Positions 16,182-25,939 of a DNA stretch of 64,000 nt are shown here, one piece after another. The notes beneath the pieces are model-generated. The model was given only the letters and a program-made list of their open reading frames with translations. It had not been told where the DNA came from and made no database searches. Made by a program: the position numbers and the translations under genes. The stretch covers positions 3,794,669-3,858,668 of the forward strand of contig NC_017770.1 of assembly GCF_000242635.2 (NCBI RefSeq), read 5' to 3'. The stretch comes from Solitalea canadensis DSM 3403. Its GTDB lineage: Bacteria > Bacteroidota > Bacteroidia > Sphingobacteriales > Sphingobacteriaceae. How positions within the stretch are numbered: the first letter of the stretch is position 1; every line of letters starts with the position of its first letter.

Positions 16182-17117
16182 TTATTTAGCTCCTCCGAAT
16201 TTATAGGTAAAACCAGCACCGAATATTTCCTTAAATTGTAATTGAGGCCGATAAGCTGTTTCTCCTGCATTGTTTGTGTAAGGGAATGTAGTATCGTCGT
16301 CATAAATCAACTGAATCCCAAAGTTTGCTGATATATAGCTATTTACTTTCATAAAAAGATTCAATGTATAATTAATATCGACATTCTGCGGATTATCAAG
16401 ATAGTTGGAATATAACATCAAGATATGCTCTAAATTAATATTCTTCATGATTTCATCTTTACGATAAGCATTTAAGTTGAAACCGAACTCATAACGACTT
16501 TTCTTTCCGGGATCAACTCCAAATGCGCCAATAGAAGATAAATAGTCATCATTAACCAACGTAATTCTTGATGCAAGCGGCGAAATATTAATTTTCCAGT
16601 TATCCGATTTTTTATAGGTTATGCCAGGACCAAATCCAACATAAGCAGGTGCAAATGGCCCCGAAATCAATGTTTCCGTTCCATCAGAATTATATTCAAA
16701 TCCATTCGCAAACTGACTTTGCAAACTGGCAAAGAATGATGCATACCAATAACCTTTCAATTTGTACCCCAAATTAGAATAAAGCAGGTAGCGGTCGTCG
16801 GTCTTACGAAGTCCTACATCTTTTTGTTTGCTAAATCCATACCCTACCAAAACATGATTATCCCAATTCCACCTTTCCTTAGTATAATTAAAATTATAAT
16901 CCAGCAATAAAGTTCCTGCAACAGAATTTATTCCCCCAGAAGCCCAATTAGAAAAAGAACTTTGATTTAGCAGAAGAGAATTAACTCCTGATATTGCCCA
17001 CTTTTTTACTGTATCTGGTCTATTAGGATCTTCCGGGGCTTTTGAAACATTTACTTGAGCAGATGATGCGCCGGCAAGTAACCATAAAGAGAGAATGAGA
17101 GTAGTAAACTTATTCAT
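16182..17117 (-). CDS. DUF3078 outer-membrane-associated protein
   Basis: The 311-residue protein starts with a signal peptide (MNKFTTLILSLWLLAGASSAQ). It continues with the DUF3078 hallmark (KWAISGVNSLLLNQSSFSNWASGGINSV), then alternating aromatic/polar strands (LLDYNFNYTKERWNWDNHVLVGYG, NLGYKLKGYWYASFFASLQSQF). The protein ends in FGAGFTYKFGGAK, suggesting a small outer-membrane barrel. Function is unknown; the family is widespread in Bacteroidota. It sits between the GDPD and E1 genes on the same strand, but the E1 terminator separates it from E1. Confidence 0.9.
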   Translation of the reverse strand: MNKFTTLILSLWLLAGASSAQVNVSKAPEDPNRPDTVKKWAISGVNSLLLNQSSFSNWASGGINSVAGTLLLDYNFNYTKERWNWDNHVLVGYGFSKQKDVGLRKTDDRYLLYSNLGYKLKGYWYASFFASLQSQFANGFEYNSDGTETLISGPFAPAYVGFGPGITYKKSDNWKINISPLASRITLVNDDYLSSIGAFGVDPGKKSRYEFGFNLNAYRKDEIMKNINLEHILMLYSNYLDNPQNVDINYTLNLFMKVNSYISANFGIQLIYDDDTTFPYTNNAGETAYRPQLQFKEIFGAGFTYKFGGAK

Positions 17118-17172
17118 AAGAGGTAAATTATGAATAACAAGATAATTAATTTCTTACAGATTTATAAAAAGA

Positions 17173-17206
17173 AAGAATCCCTGTACTTAGCAGTACAGGG
17201 ATTCTT
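17173..17206 (-). terminator. rho-independent terminator after the E1 gene
   Basis: A perfect 15-bp stem (17173-17187 with 17192-17206) and a 4-nt loop are followed, on the minus strand, by TCTTTTTATAAA. It lies 24 nt past the E1 stop codon. Confidence 0.9.
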
Positions 17207-17230
17207 ATCAATTGATTATTGTTTTTTGAA

Positions 17231-19252
17231 CTAAAAACTCAATAACCGTTGAATACTTTCATCCATTCTTGATTTTGCAAGAAAGTTATCTTCCAGAGCC
17301 CTACTCATCGGAATTGCAGTATCTAAACTTGCACAACGTACAACCGGACCATCTAAATGGTTAAACAAATTCTCAGCAATATAAGCTGCAATTTCAGCCC
17401 CAACCCCACAAGTCAATGTGTCTTCGTGTAAAATTAACACCTTTCCATTTTTCTTGACCGTGGTTTCTACCGCTTCAATGTCCCAAGGCAACAATGTTCT
17501 TAAATCAAGCACATCAGCTGATACTTCAGGGTGTTTTTCAAGATATTCTAAAGCCCAGTGCACCCCTAAACCATAGGTAAGGATCGATAACTGTTCACCT
17601 TCCTTAACCAACTTAGCTTTACCAATAGGTGTGGTATAATAATCATCCGGAATGTGTTCTGAAATGCCTCTGTAAAGATATTTATGTTCAAAGAATATCA
17701 CCGGATTTGGATCTTCAATGGATGCAGCCAACAATCCTTTTGCATCCGAAGGAAATGCAGGATAAACCACCTTAAGGCCAGGTGTTTTTACAAACCAAGC
17801 TTCATTACTTTGAGAGTGAAACGGTCCGGCACCCGTTCCTGCTCCAGTTGGCATTCGCACAACTACATCTGCATTTTGCCCCCAACGATAATAACTTTTC
17901 GCTAAGTTATTAACGATTTGATTAAAACCACAGGTTGCAAAATCGGCAAACTGCATTTCCATAATAGCTTTATAACCATTTATTGAAAGTCCGAATGCAG
18001 TACCAACAATTGCCGACTCACAAATCGGCGTATTTCTCACTCTTCCTTTTCCAAACTCTTCTACAAATCCTTGTGTAATTTTAAACGCTCCTCCATATTC
18101 AGCAACATCCTGCCCCATAATGACAAGGTTCTGATGTCGCTGCATTGCCTGACGCATTGCATCAGTTATTGCATCTAAATAACGCTTCTCCGTTTTATTG
18201 GCTTGTTCGTCTACTTCAATGTTTATATCTCCAACAGGAGCATACATCTCCTCCAGTTCCACTGCTAAATCAGCAATAACATCGGGCTCAGAGAAAGCTA
18301 AATCTACTGCACTATCTATTTCAATTTTGAGTCTTAATTTCAACTCGTCAATATAATCCTGATTGATCACGCCCTCCTGAATGAGGTAATTCTCAAAGTT
18401 TTGAACCGGATCTTTAGGGGCCCATTCATCAAATAGCTCTTTTGGAACATACTTAGTTCCCGAAGCTTCCTCATGGCCACGCATCCTAAAAGTCATACAC
18501 TCTATTAATACAGGCTGTGGATTATGCCTCATTTCATCTGCAATTTTTCGGATCGTATCGTAGACTGTTAAAATATTATTTCCATCAATCTGATACCCTT
18601 TCATTCCATACCCATTTGCTCTATCTACCAAATTCTTACACTTATATTGCTCATTGGTTGGAGTTGAAAGCCCATAACCATTATTTTCAATGATAAAGAT
18701 TACTGGCAGGTTCCAGACAGCCGCTACGTTTAATGCCTCATGAAAATCGCCTTCACTTGTAGCGCCTTCCCCTGTAAATACTAAAGTTGCTTTATTCTTA
18801 TTTTCCAATAGATCTGCCAAAGCGATACCATCTGCCAAGGCCATTTGTGGGCCCAGGTGAGAAATCATGCCGACAATCTTGTATTCCTGTGTTCCGAAAT
18901 GGAAAGATCTGTCGCGGCCTTTGGTAAATCCACTCATTTTACCCTGCCATTGTGCAATAAGTTTGCTTAAAGGAATATTCCGGCTGGTAAATACCCCCAA
19001 ATTCCTGTGCATAGGTAAAATGTATTCATCGCTGTTCATCGCCATTGTTGCTCCTACGGCAATGGCTTCCTGTCCTATTCCTGAGAACCATTTTCCCACT
19101 TTACCCTGACGGAGAAGAATTAACATTTTTTCTTCGATCATGCGTGGGCGGACAAGATTCTTATAAAGGTCGATTAAGGTTTCATTTGAATAATGTTTAC
19201 GGTCAAAGTTCATATAAACATTATTGGATAAGGTTTCGATTGGTTGTTCCAT
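17231..19252 (-). CDS. 2-oxoacid dehydrogenase E1, fused alpha and beta subunits
   Basis: The 673-residue protein joins both E1 subunits. Residues 20-335 are alpha-type, with the thiamine diphosphate motif from G161 (GEGATSEGDFHEALN) to the double Asn near 190 (IENNGYG), plus RSFHFG. Residues 355-673 are beta-type (YLDAITDAMRQAM, VIMGQDVAEYGGAF, TPICESAIVGTAFG, ILTYGLGVHWALE, LIL HEDTLTCGVGAEIA). It decarboxylates a 2-oxoacid and passes the acyl group to lipoyl-E2. The fused form in Bacteroidota usually belongs to the branched-chain or a mixed 2-oxoacid complex. E2 and E3 are not adjacent. Confidence 0.93.
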   Translation of the reverse strand: MEQPIETLSNNVYMNFDRKHYSNETLIDLYKNLVRPRMIEEKMLILLRQGKVGKWFSGIGQEAIAVGATMAMNSDEYILPMHRNLGVFTSRNIPLSKLIAQWQGKMSGFTKGRDRSFHFGTQEYKIVGMISHLGPQMALADGIALADLLENKNKATLVFTGEGATSEGDFHEALNVAAVWNLPVIFIIENNGYGLSTPTNEQYKCKNLVDRANGYGMKGYQIDGNNILTVYDTIRKIADEMRHNPQPVLIECMTFRMRGHEEASGTKYVPKELFDEWAPKDPVQNFENYLIQEGVINQDYIDELKLRLKIEIDSAVDLAFSEPDVIADLAVELEEMYAPVGDINIEVDEQANKTEKRYLDAITDAMRQAMQRHQNLVIMGQDVAEYGGAFKITQGFVEEFGKGRVRNTPICESAIVGTAFGLSINGYKAIMEMQFADFATCGFNQIVNNLAKSYYRWGQNADVVVRMPTGAGTGAGPFHSQSNEAWFVKTPGLKVVYPAFPSDAKGLLAASIEDPNPVIFFEHKYLYRGISEHIPDDYYTTPIGKAKLVKEGEQLSILTYGLGVHWALEYLEKHPEVSADVLDLRTLLPWDIEAVETTVKKNGKVLILHEDTLTCGVGAEIAAYIAENLFNHLDGPVVRCASLDTAIPMSRALEDNFLAKSRMDESIQRLLSF

Positions 19253-19398
19253 AGCGGAACTAAGATGAATAATATTTTTTGATTTTTCATAAGATATACA
19301 CAGGGTGCTAAAGTTTTTTTTCGGCTTTTAATATGATGATTACGAGTTAATTCGTTTATTTATAATATTAAAATGAAAAAGCCCCTTATCGTCCGTAC

Positions 19399-21822
19399 AT
19401 GAAACTTAAACATCTGTTCTTATCAGTCTGCTTATTGAGTGGTTTATACGCTTTTGCAGACGATCCCATTGTTGAGCTATTAAAAAAGAAACTTCTCACC
19501 CCCTACACCAATTACTTTGAGAAAAAAAGAGAAAGAGTATATGTTCATTTAAGCAGATCAGAATACATTGCCGGAGATAACATTTGGTTTAAGGTGTATG
19601 TTTATGATCCGGCCGAAAGACTATTAACGCCTGAAGCAAATAAATTATATGCTGAGCTATTTGACCAAAACGGAAAACTGGTTGAACGCAAAGTATTATT
19701 TCTTGAAAACGGTGTTGCCAGTAGCTTTTTTAAGTTAAAAAATGAAGCGCGGGCCGGTAATTACACATTAAGGGCCTACACCAACTGGATGCGTAATTTT
19801 CAAGATCAGCCGTTTAGTAGCTCCATTATACAGGTAACAGCGTTAGGCGAACAAAAAACAACACCATTTCCATCAGATTCAACAAAAGCAACTATTGACT
19901 TACAGGTTTTCCCTGAAGGTGGATTATTTGTTGAAGGCGTGGATAATCATTTTGGCGTAAAAACAACATTGCCAAGTGGGCATGGAACTATTGCATATGG
20001 TTATGTTCTTTCACCAACTAATGATACCATTCAACTATTTAAAACCAATAAAGTCGGAATTTCATCATTCACTCTTTTTGATGCAAAGGCTGTAAACTAT
20101 AAAGTTGGAGTTATCTATAATAACAATCAAAAGAAAGAAATTGAAATGGCAAGTCCTGTTCAGAAAGGTATTGCTGTTTTTGTCAACAATCTTTTACCTA
20201 ATAAGCTATTAATTTCGCTGAAAACCAACCAACAAACATTTACAGAAATCAGAGACAAACCAATTCATGTGCTTATACATAACAACGGGACAGTTCATCA
20301 ATCGTTGTACGTAAAATTCACTGAGTTGGAAAAAATGTTTTCGGTAAATCGTTCACTGTTGGGACCCGGAGTAAACTATATCACCATTTTCAATGAGCAG
20401 TTTAAGCCCTTGGCAGAACGCGTCATCTTTAATAATTCAAAAATTCCGAAAGGGGCGTTAACAGTAAGTCAACATTTACAAAGCGACTCATTAACGCTAG
20501 AAGTTAGTACGCTTGATACTGCTTCTAACACAATCGCTGCAAACCTGAGCTTCTCTGTTCTACCAGGAAACACTACAGGAAATAATTTTAGTAGCTCATT
20601 ATTTGCAGATGTAATACTTAATGCTTCAGTAAAAGGAAGTGTGGAGGATCCTAATTATTACTTTGAAAAAAGTGATTATCAGCACCAACTTGATCTTGAT
20701 AATTTGTTATTAACACAGGCATGGCGCAAATATCAATGGCCGGATATTTTAGTGGAGAAAGTTCCGGGAATTAAGTATCCGTATGAAAATGGTTTTACCG
20801 TCAATGCCACGGCAGAAAACCGTTTCAAGGGTGGAAAACCGGAGAAAAACTCAATGTTTTCATTATTTTCTCCAGATAATAACCTTATGCTAAGTGCACA
20901 GGCGGATGAAAACGGTAGCATCTCATTTAAAAACCTCTATTTAAATGATTCTACTAAAGTAATTGTTTCTGCTGCTGGATTAAAAGGTGGAGGTTGGAAC
21001 AGGAATATAAAAGCTAACATTGTTTATCACCGGTTAGACACTGCTATTTCCGTAAATAAGTTTAATGACGAATATACGCCAGCACCTATAGCAACCAACT
21101 TTGTAAAGCCACTGACCGAAAAATTATACGAGTTAAAAGAAGTGGTTGTTCGTGCTGAAAAAAAGAAAAATCCATTTGAAGGCAATCTTTATAGTAATAT
21201 GGGAGATAGAGTTTTTGAGATCAATAAAGATAACTATGCTCGTTACACCACTATTGAGGATTTATTAAGAAATGAGTTTTTCTTAAGAGTAAGCAGAACC
21301 GCTATGGGCGACTTATATATTGATATGGGTAGAGGACCTACCAGTATGATGGGTAGCAATCAACCTTCATTAATTATTGATGGGATGGTAATGAGTGATC
21401 TTAGTTATTTATCTATCATCTCTGTTCAGGACATTCAGGCTGTTGCTGTTAACAAATCGGCAAATGCCATGTTGGGAATGCGAGGAGGAAATGGTTCTAT
21501 TAACATTGTTACCAGAAGGACAGGGATCGATTGGGGGCCAGACGGCATTAGCAATACCCGAACATTAGCTGTAAAAGGCTATGCAAAACCGGTAGCATTC
21601 TTTACTCCAAAATACGTACTGAAACCAGAAACCGAAACATTTCAGAAATATGCCACCATCTTCTGGAAGCCTGATATTCAAACTGATTCGACCGGCAAAA
21701 CCAAGTTCAAGTTCTTCGTTCCTAAAGATATTGATGATTTAATCATTCGTGCTGAAGGTATCTCTGAAAACGGTTCAATCTATTATTACAATGAAAAGTT
21801 AGTATTGAGCAAGGGATTATAA
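19399..21822 (+). CDS. MG2-domain protein with TonB-receptor plug domain but no barrel
   Basis: The 807-residue exported protein (signal MKLKHLFLSVCLLSGLYAFA) begins with an alpha-2-macroglobulin MG2-like domain: KKRERVYVHLSRSEYIAGDNIWFKVYV, then ENGVASSFFKL and NYTLRAYTNWMRN. Several further beta-sandwich repeats follow. Residues about 600-710 form a TonB-dependent receptor plug (TIEDLLRNEFFLRV, PSLIIDGMVM, SIISVQDIQAVAVNKSANAMLGMRGGNGSINIVTRR). About 100 residues resembling a macroglobulin strand (KPDIQTDSTGKTKFKFFVPKD) end the protein. There is no room for a 22-strand barrel. The family is known but not functionally described; it may bind surface protein partners or proteases. Confidence 0.88.
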   Translation: MKLKHLFLSVCLLSGLYAFADDPIVELLKKKLLTPYTNYFEKKRERVYVHLSRSEYIAGDNIWFKVYVYDPAERLLTPEANKLYAELFDQNGKLVERKVLFLENGVASSFFKLKNEARAGNYTLRAYTNWMRNFQDQPFSSSIIQVTALGEQKTTPFPSDSTKATIDLQVFPEGGLFVEGVDNHFGVKTTLPSGHGTIAYGYVLSPTNDTIQLFKTNKVGISSFTLFDAKAVNYKVGVIYNNNQKKEIEMASPVQKGIAVFVNNLLPNKLLISLKTNQQTFTEIRDKPIHVLIHNNGTVHQSLYVKFTELEKMFSVNRSLLGPGVNYITIFNEQFKPLAERVIFNNSKIPKGALTVSQHLQSDSLTLEVSTLDTASNTIAANLSFSVLPGNTTGNNFSSSLFADVILNASVKGSVEDPNYYFEKSDYQHQLDLDNLLLTQAWRKYQWPDILVEKVPGIKYPYENGFTVNATAENRFKGGKPEKNSMFSLFSPDNNLMLSAQADENGSISFKNLYLNDSTKVIVSAAGLKGGGWNRNIKANIVYHRLDTAISVNKFNDEYTPAPIATNFVKPLTEKLYELKEVVVRAEKKKNPFEGNLYSNMGDRVFEINKDNYARYTTIEDLLRNEFFLRVSRTAMGDLYIDMGRGPTSMMGSNQPSLIIDGMVMSDLSYLSIISVQDIQAVAVNKSANAMLGMRGGNGSINIVTRRTGIDWGPDGISNTRTLAVKGYAKPVAFFTPKYVLKPETETFQKYATIFWKPDIQTDSTGKTKFKFFVPKDIDDLIIRAEGISENGSIYYYNEKLVLSKGL

Positions 21823-21843
21823 ATCTGAAGATATTCATCAAAC

Positions 21844-21876
21844 AAAAGACTAATCAATTACAGGTTAGTCTTTTTT
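21844..21876 (+). terminator. rho-independent terminator after the MG2/plug gene
   Basis: Arms aaaagactaa (21844-21853) and ttagtctttt (21865-21874) continue into a six-T run. Confidence 0.85.
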
Positions 21877-21921
21877 GATTTTTGATTACTATCTTCATGA
21901 TAATCAATCCGATTCAACACG

Positions 21922-24108
21922 ATGAAAAACTCTATCCGTTTACTTTGGGCAACCTGTGTTACTTTTGCCATTATTAATCCGGCAAAAGCCCAAACAAGTC
22001 AGTCAACATTGATGAATACCAATTTACCCCCGGCACCTTCTGCCAAAAAAGAAGAACATAAATTAGAAAAGCATGGCGATATCCGCATCGACAACTATTA
22101 TTGGATGAAGCTTACAGATGATCAGAAAAATGCTAAAACACCCGACGCCCAAACAAAGGCTGTTCTGGATTATTTAAATGCAGAAAATGCCTATACCAAA
22201 TCGGCAATGGCTGCTACCGAAGAACTTCAAAAAAAGCTTTTTGAAGAAATGAAAGGTCGAATAAAGCAGGACGATCAGAGTGTGCCATTTAAAGACAAGG
22301 GGTTTTGGTATTATACCCGCTTTGAAAAGGGAAAAGATTATGCTTATTACTGCCGGAACATAGAAACCGGAATGAACCCCACCTCCGAAGAAATTCTTGT
22401 AAACGGTCCAGAATTAGCAACAGGGCACGATTATTGGGCTCTTGGAGGATATTCTGTAAGTGACGACAATAAATTATTAGCCTTCGGAATTGACACGGTA
22501 AGCCGTCGTATCTATACCGTTTATTTTAAAGACATTGCCTCCGGTGCTATTTTGCAAGATAAACTAGAGGGTACTAGTGGTGGAGTAACCTGGGCAAACG
22601 ATAATAAGACTGTTTTTTATACCAAAAAAGATCCGGTAACACTTCGCGATAATACTGTTTGGAAACATAAGCTTGGTACGCCTCAAAGTGCAGATGTGAT
22701 GGTCTTTGACGAAAAAGATGACACCTTTTCTACAGGGGTTTTCAAAACAAAATCTGACAAATACCTTATGATCGGTAGCTGGCAAACGCTAAGTACTGAG
22801 TATCGTGTGCTTGATGCAAACAATCCGGATGGAGAATGGAGAGTTATACAACCTCGTGAGCGCAATCATGAGTATAATGTGGAGCATTATGGTGATAAAT
22901 TCTACATCATTACCAATCTTGATGCTAAGAACTTTCGCTTAATGGAGTGTCCGGTTGATAAAACAACCAAGGAAAACTGGAAAGAGGTAATTCCTCACCG
23001 CTCAGACGTTTTATTGGAAAACATCGACATCTTTAAGAACTACTATGTGGTAAGTGAACGTAAGAATGGGTTAACTCAACTCCGTATCATCAAATGGGCT
23101 GATAAAAGTGAGTACTATTTACCATTTCAAGACCAAGCTTATTTAGCCTACACCAGCGTAAACCGAGAATTTGATACAGATGTTCTGCGCTATGGTTACA
23201 CTTCCTTAACCACTCCCAATAGCATCTATGATTATAATATGGCTACAAAAGAGCGTATCCTGTTAAAACAGCAGGAAGTTGTTGGAGGATATAATCCGGA
23301 TGATTATGTAAGTGAACGTTTATACGCTACCGCAAAAGATGGCACAAAGATTCCGATCTCATTAGTTTATAAAAAAGGTTGGAAGAAGGATGGCAAAGCA
23401 CCATTACTTTTATATGCTTATGGTTCTTACGGTAACAGCATGGATCCAGGGTTTAGTTCGAACCGATTATCATTGCTTGATCGTGGTTTTGCTTATGCGC
23501 TCGCACATATTCGTGGTGGACAAGAGCTTGGTCGCGATTGGTATGAGAATGGTAAACTGTTAAAAAAGAAGAATACGTTCACCGATTTTATTGATTGCGG
23601 AGATTTTTTAGTCGCTCAGAAGTATACTTCAAAAGAAAAACTATTTGCAATGGGCGGTAGCGCAGGAGGACTATTAATGGGAGCAGTTACCAATATGCGC
23701 CCGGATCTTTGGAAAGGTGTTGTTGCTGCAGTTCCTTTTGTTGATGTGGTTACTACTATGTTGGATGAAAGTATTCCGCTAACTACAGGAGAATTTGATG
23801 AATGGGGAAACCCTAATGATAAAGTGTATTACGATTACATGAAGAGTTATTCTCCCTATGATAATGTTGAAAAGAAAAATTATCCAAATATGATAGTGAC
23901 AACCGGCTATTGGGATAGCCAGGTACAGTATTGGGAACCAGCAAAATGGGTGGCCAAACTGCGCGAACTCAAAACAGATAAAAACCTTTTATTGCTACAC
24001 ACAAATATGGAAGCAGGACATGGAGGTAAATCTGGTCGGTTTGAAGCACTGAAAGAAATAGCATTGGAATATGCATTTATGCTAAATTTGGCAGGAATTA
24101 CAAACTAG
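21922..24108 (+). CDS. S9 family peptidase, oligopeptidase B-like, exported
   Basis: The 728-residue protein has a signal peptide ending near AKAQ. A beta-propeller follows (about residues 60-440), then the alpha/beta-hydrolase domain. The catalytic triad is Ser580 (GGSAGGLL), Asp665 (TGYWDSQVQYW) and His700 (EAGHGGKSG), the spacing of prolyl oligopeptidase/protease II. HIRGGQELGRDWYENGK is the oligopeptidase B signature upstream of the nucleophile. It would cut short peptides after basic residues (or proline) in the periplasm. It lies alone between a terminator and periodic hairpin site C. Confidence 0.95.
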   Translation: MKNSIRLLWATCVTFAIINPAKAQTSQSTLMNTNLPPAPSAKKEEHKLEKHGDIRIDNYYWMKLTDDQKNAKTPDAQTKAVLDYLNAENAYTKSAMAATEELQKKLFEEMKGRIKQDDQSVPFKDKGFWYYTRFEKGKDYAYYCRNIETGMNPTSEEILVNGPELATGHDYWALGGYSVSDDNKLLAFGIDTVSRRIYTVYFKDIASGAILQDKLEGTSGGVTWANDNKTVFYTKKDPVTLRDNTVWKHKLGTPQSADVMVFDEKDDTFSTGVFKTKSDKYLMIGSWQTLSTEYRVLDANNPDGEWRVIQPRERNHEYNVEHYGDKFYIITNLDAKNFRLMECPVDKTTKENWKEVIPHRSDVLLENIDIFKNYYVVSERKNGLTQLRIIKWADKSEYYLPFQDQAYLAYTSVNREFDTDVLRYGYTSLTTPNSIYDYNMATKERILLKQQEVVGGYNPDDYVSERLYATAKDGTKIPISLVYKKGWKKDGKAPLLLYAYGSYGNSMDPGFSSNRLSLLDRGFAYALAHIRGGQELGRDWYENGKLLKKKNTFTDFIDCGDFLVAQKYTSKEKLFAMGGSAGGLLMGAVTNMRPDLWKGVVAAVPFVDVVTTMLDESIPLTTGEFDEWGNPNDKVYYDYMKSYSPYDNVEKKNYPNMIVTTGYWDSQVQYWEPAKWVAKLRELKTDKNLLLLHTNMEAGHGGKSGRFEALKEIALEYAFMLNLAGITN

Positions 24109-24177
24109 ATTTGAGATCTGAGATATTAGATTTGAGATTGATTATTTTAGCTCACTTCTCAAATCTAATATTTCAAA
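24107..24177. repeat. heptamer-periodic intergenic hairpin, site C
   Basis: Left units are agatttg, agatctg, agatatt, agatttg, agattga (24107-24141). Right units are tctcaaa, tctaata, tttcaaa (24157-24177). The unit sequence is close to that of site B, 23 kb away. It begins inside the stop codon of the S9 peptidase gene and ends 10 nt before the aat ATG. Confidence 0.7.
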
Positions 24178-24186
24178 CTTAACCGG

Positions 24187-24855
24187 ATGCCTGTTTACGA
24201 ACTCAGTACCGAAATCATTTTCCCACATCCTCTATTGGCTGATGATAGTGGCCTGCTAGCTTATGGCGGCGATCTTTCACCTGAAAGATTGTTAGTTGCT
24301 TACAGACACGGCATTTTCCCCTGGTACTCTGAAGAAGACCCTATTTTGTGGCATGCTCCCAATCCACGTTTCGTGTTATTTCCTGAAAAAATAAAAGTTT
24401 CAAAAAGCATGAAACAAGTGCTGAGATCTGGGAAATTCTCAATTACAGTTAATAAAGATTTTAAAAGCGTAATATCCAATTGCCAGCAGATCTGCCGGGA
24501 GGGAGAACCCGGAACATGGATAACCAATGAAATGTTGGATGCCTATGTACACATGCATAAGCTCGGTTTTGCCCATTCAATTGAAGTTTGGGAAGATGGA
24601 GGTCTTGTCGGTGGGCTGTATGGCATCAATCTAGGAACTGTTTTTTATGGCGAATCCATGTTTCATAAAGTAAGCAATGCTTCAAAAGTTGCATTTATTT
24701 ACCTGGCTCAAACATTTCCTTTCTCGATTATTGACTGCCAAATGGAAACACCTCACCTGGAGAGTTTAGGTGCAGAATGTATTCCTATTGAAGAGTTTCT
24801 TGAAATCCTTGACAAGGAAGCTGATAAAGAAAATGTGATTCCAGCTATAAGATGA
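24187..24855 (+). CDS. aat: leucyl/phenylalanyl-tRNA--protein transferase
   Basis: The 222-residue protein shows Aat family sequence throughout: GLLAYGGDLSPERLLVAYRHGIFPWYSEEDPILWHAPNPR at residues 20-60, then GTWITNEMLDAY, HSIEVWEDGGLVGGLYGI and GESMFHKVSNASKVA. It adds Leu or Phe from aminoacyl-tRNA to proteins with N-terminal Arg or Lys, marking them for ClpS/ClpAP degradation. The start ATG at 24187 gives a typical N-terminus. No clpS or clpA is adjacent. Confidence 0.97.
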   Translation: MPVYELSTEIIFPHPLLADDSGLLAYGGDLSPERLLVAYRHGIFPWYSEEDPILWHAPNPRFVLFPEKIKVSKSMKQVLRSGKFSITVNKDFKSVISNCQQICREGEPGTWITNEMLDAYVHMHKLGFAHSIEVWEDGGLVGGLYGINLGTVFYGESMFHKVSNASKVAFIYLAQTFPFSIIDCQMETPHLESLGAECIPIEEFLEILDKEADKENVIPAIR

Positions 24856-25042
24856 CATACACTATTGTGATGTATGGTCACTAGTGTGTATTCTTATAAG
24901 GAGAAAATCTTTTCTACCAAATTTTACCCCACTTGGAGTTAACCTTCCAAATACATTCATCACTGCTCAAATCAGTCGAACATTCCTTTAGTCTTATTAC
25001 TAATATACCTTGAAGATTATTTGCTTAACTAATTCCAAATAC

Positions 25043-25075
25043 ATATCATTGTAATATCAAAATGATATCAAATAT
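25043..25075 (+). promoter_or_regulatory. three ATATCA boxes at 11-bp spacing, probable RHH operator
   Basis: ATATCA occurs at 25043-25048, 25054-25059 and 25065-25070, exactly one helical turn apart. A degenerate fourth copy is at 25032-25037 (attcca). The array lies 14-41 nt before the SPFH ATG. Evenly phased direct repeats are typical operators of cooperative ribbon-helix-helix dimers. The last gene of this operon (26463-26645) encodes such a protein, so autoregulation is likely (inference). Confidence 0.5.
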
Positions 25076-25083
25076 TTACCACA

Positions 25084-25935
25084 ATGAACGAAAAAATTAT
25101 TAAACCTATTCCGGGTTTTGCCATGCTAGGTTTTGCAGTACTATGTTTAATTGGATCTGCTTTTTCATTTTATTCAGCATACGTCTTCATTGGCGTTGTC
25201 CTGATAATTGTTGCCCTTATTTCTTTTATGGGTATCATCATCATCAACCCAAATGAATCAAGAGTATTAACCTTTTTCGGGATTTACTCGGGCACTGTTA
25301 AAGCTAATGGGCTGTTCTTTGTTAACCCCTTGTATAAAAAACAATCCATTTCACTTCGTGCCAGAAACCTAAATGGACAGTCGCTGAAGGTAAACGACAA
25401 AATGGGTAATCCAATTGAGATTGCCGCAGTAATCGTTTGGCAGGTAGAAGACACAGCTAAGGCTGCGTTTGCAGTAGACAATTACACCTTATATGTAAAT
25501 ATTCAAAGTGAGGCTGCCGTAAGACATTTGGCGGGGAGTTGTCCATACGATAATTTAGAGGATGAAAATGCAACAATTACACTTCGCGACGGTGCTGACA
25601 AAGTGAACGACATGTTAGAACATGAATTAAATGAACGTTTACGACCGGCCGGCATCACTGTACTGGAGGCTCGCATCAGCCACTTAGCATATGCACCTGA
25701 AATTGCAGGAGCCATGCTACAACGTCAACAAGCAACAGCTGTAGTTGCTGCTCGCAAGCAGATTGTTGAAGGTGCTGTTGGCATGGTTGAAATGGCTTTA
25801 GCTCGCTTATCAGAAAGAGAAATTGTACATTTAGATGAAGAGCGTAAGGCTGCTATGGTAAGTAACCTATTGGTTGTCCTTTGTGCTGAAAAAGCAGTTA
25901 GTCCGATCGTAAACACCGGTACTCTTTACAATTAA
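25084..25935 (+). CDS. SPFH/band 7 domain membrane protein
   Basis: The 283-residue protein has two N-terminal membrane helices (about residues 10-55). An SPFH domain follows: [69 protein letters not shown], then a helical tail ([36 protein letters not shown]). Such proteins oligomerise at membranes into stomatin/flotillin-like scaffolds. It heads a three-gene operon: 4 nt to the next gene, then 16 nt to the RHH gene. The link of this SPFH subtype with a PH-like protein and an Arc-type regulator recurs in many bacteria as far as I recall, without an established role. Confidence 0.93.
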   Translation: MNEKIIKPIPGFAMLGFAVLCLIGSAFSFYSAYVFIGVVLIIVALISFMGIIIINPNESRVLTFFGIYSGTVKANGLFFVNPLYKKQSISLRARNLNGQSLKVNDKMGNPIEIAAVIVWQVEDTAKAAFAVDNYTLYVNIQSEAAVRHLAGSCPYDNLEDENATITLRDGADKVNDMLEHELNERLRPAGITVLEARISHLAYAPEIAGAMLQRQQATAVVAARKQIVEGAVGMVEMALARLSEREIVHLDEERKAAMVSNLLVVLCAEKAVSPIVNTGTLYN

Positions 25936-25939
25936 GACT

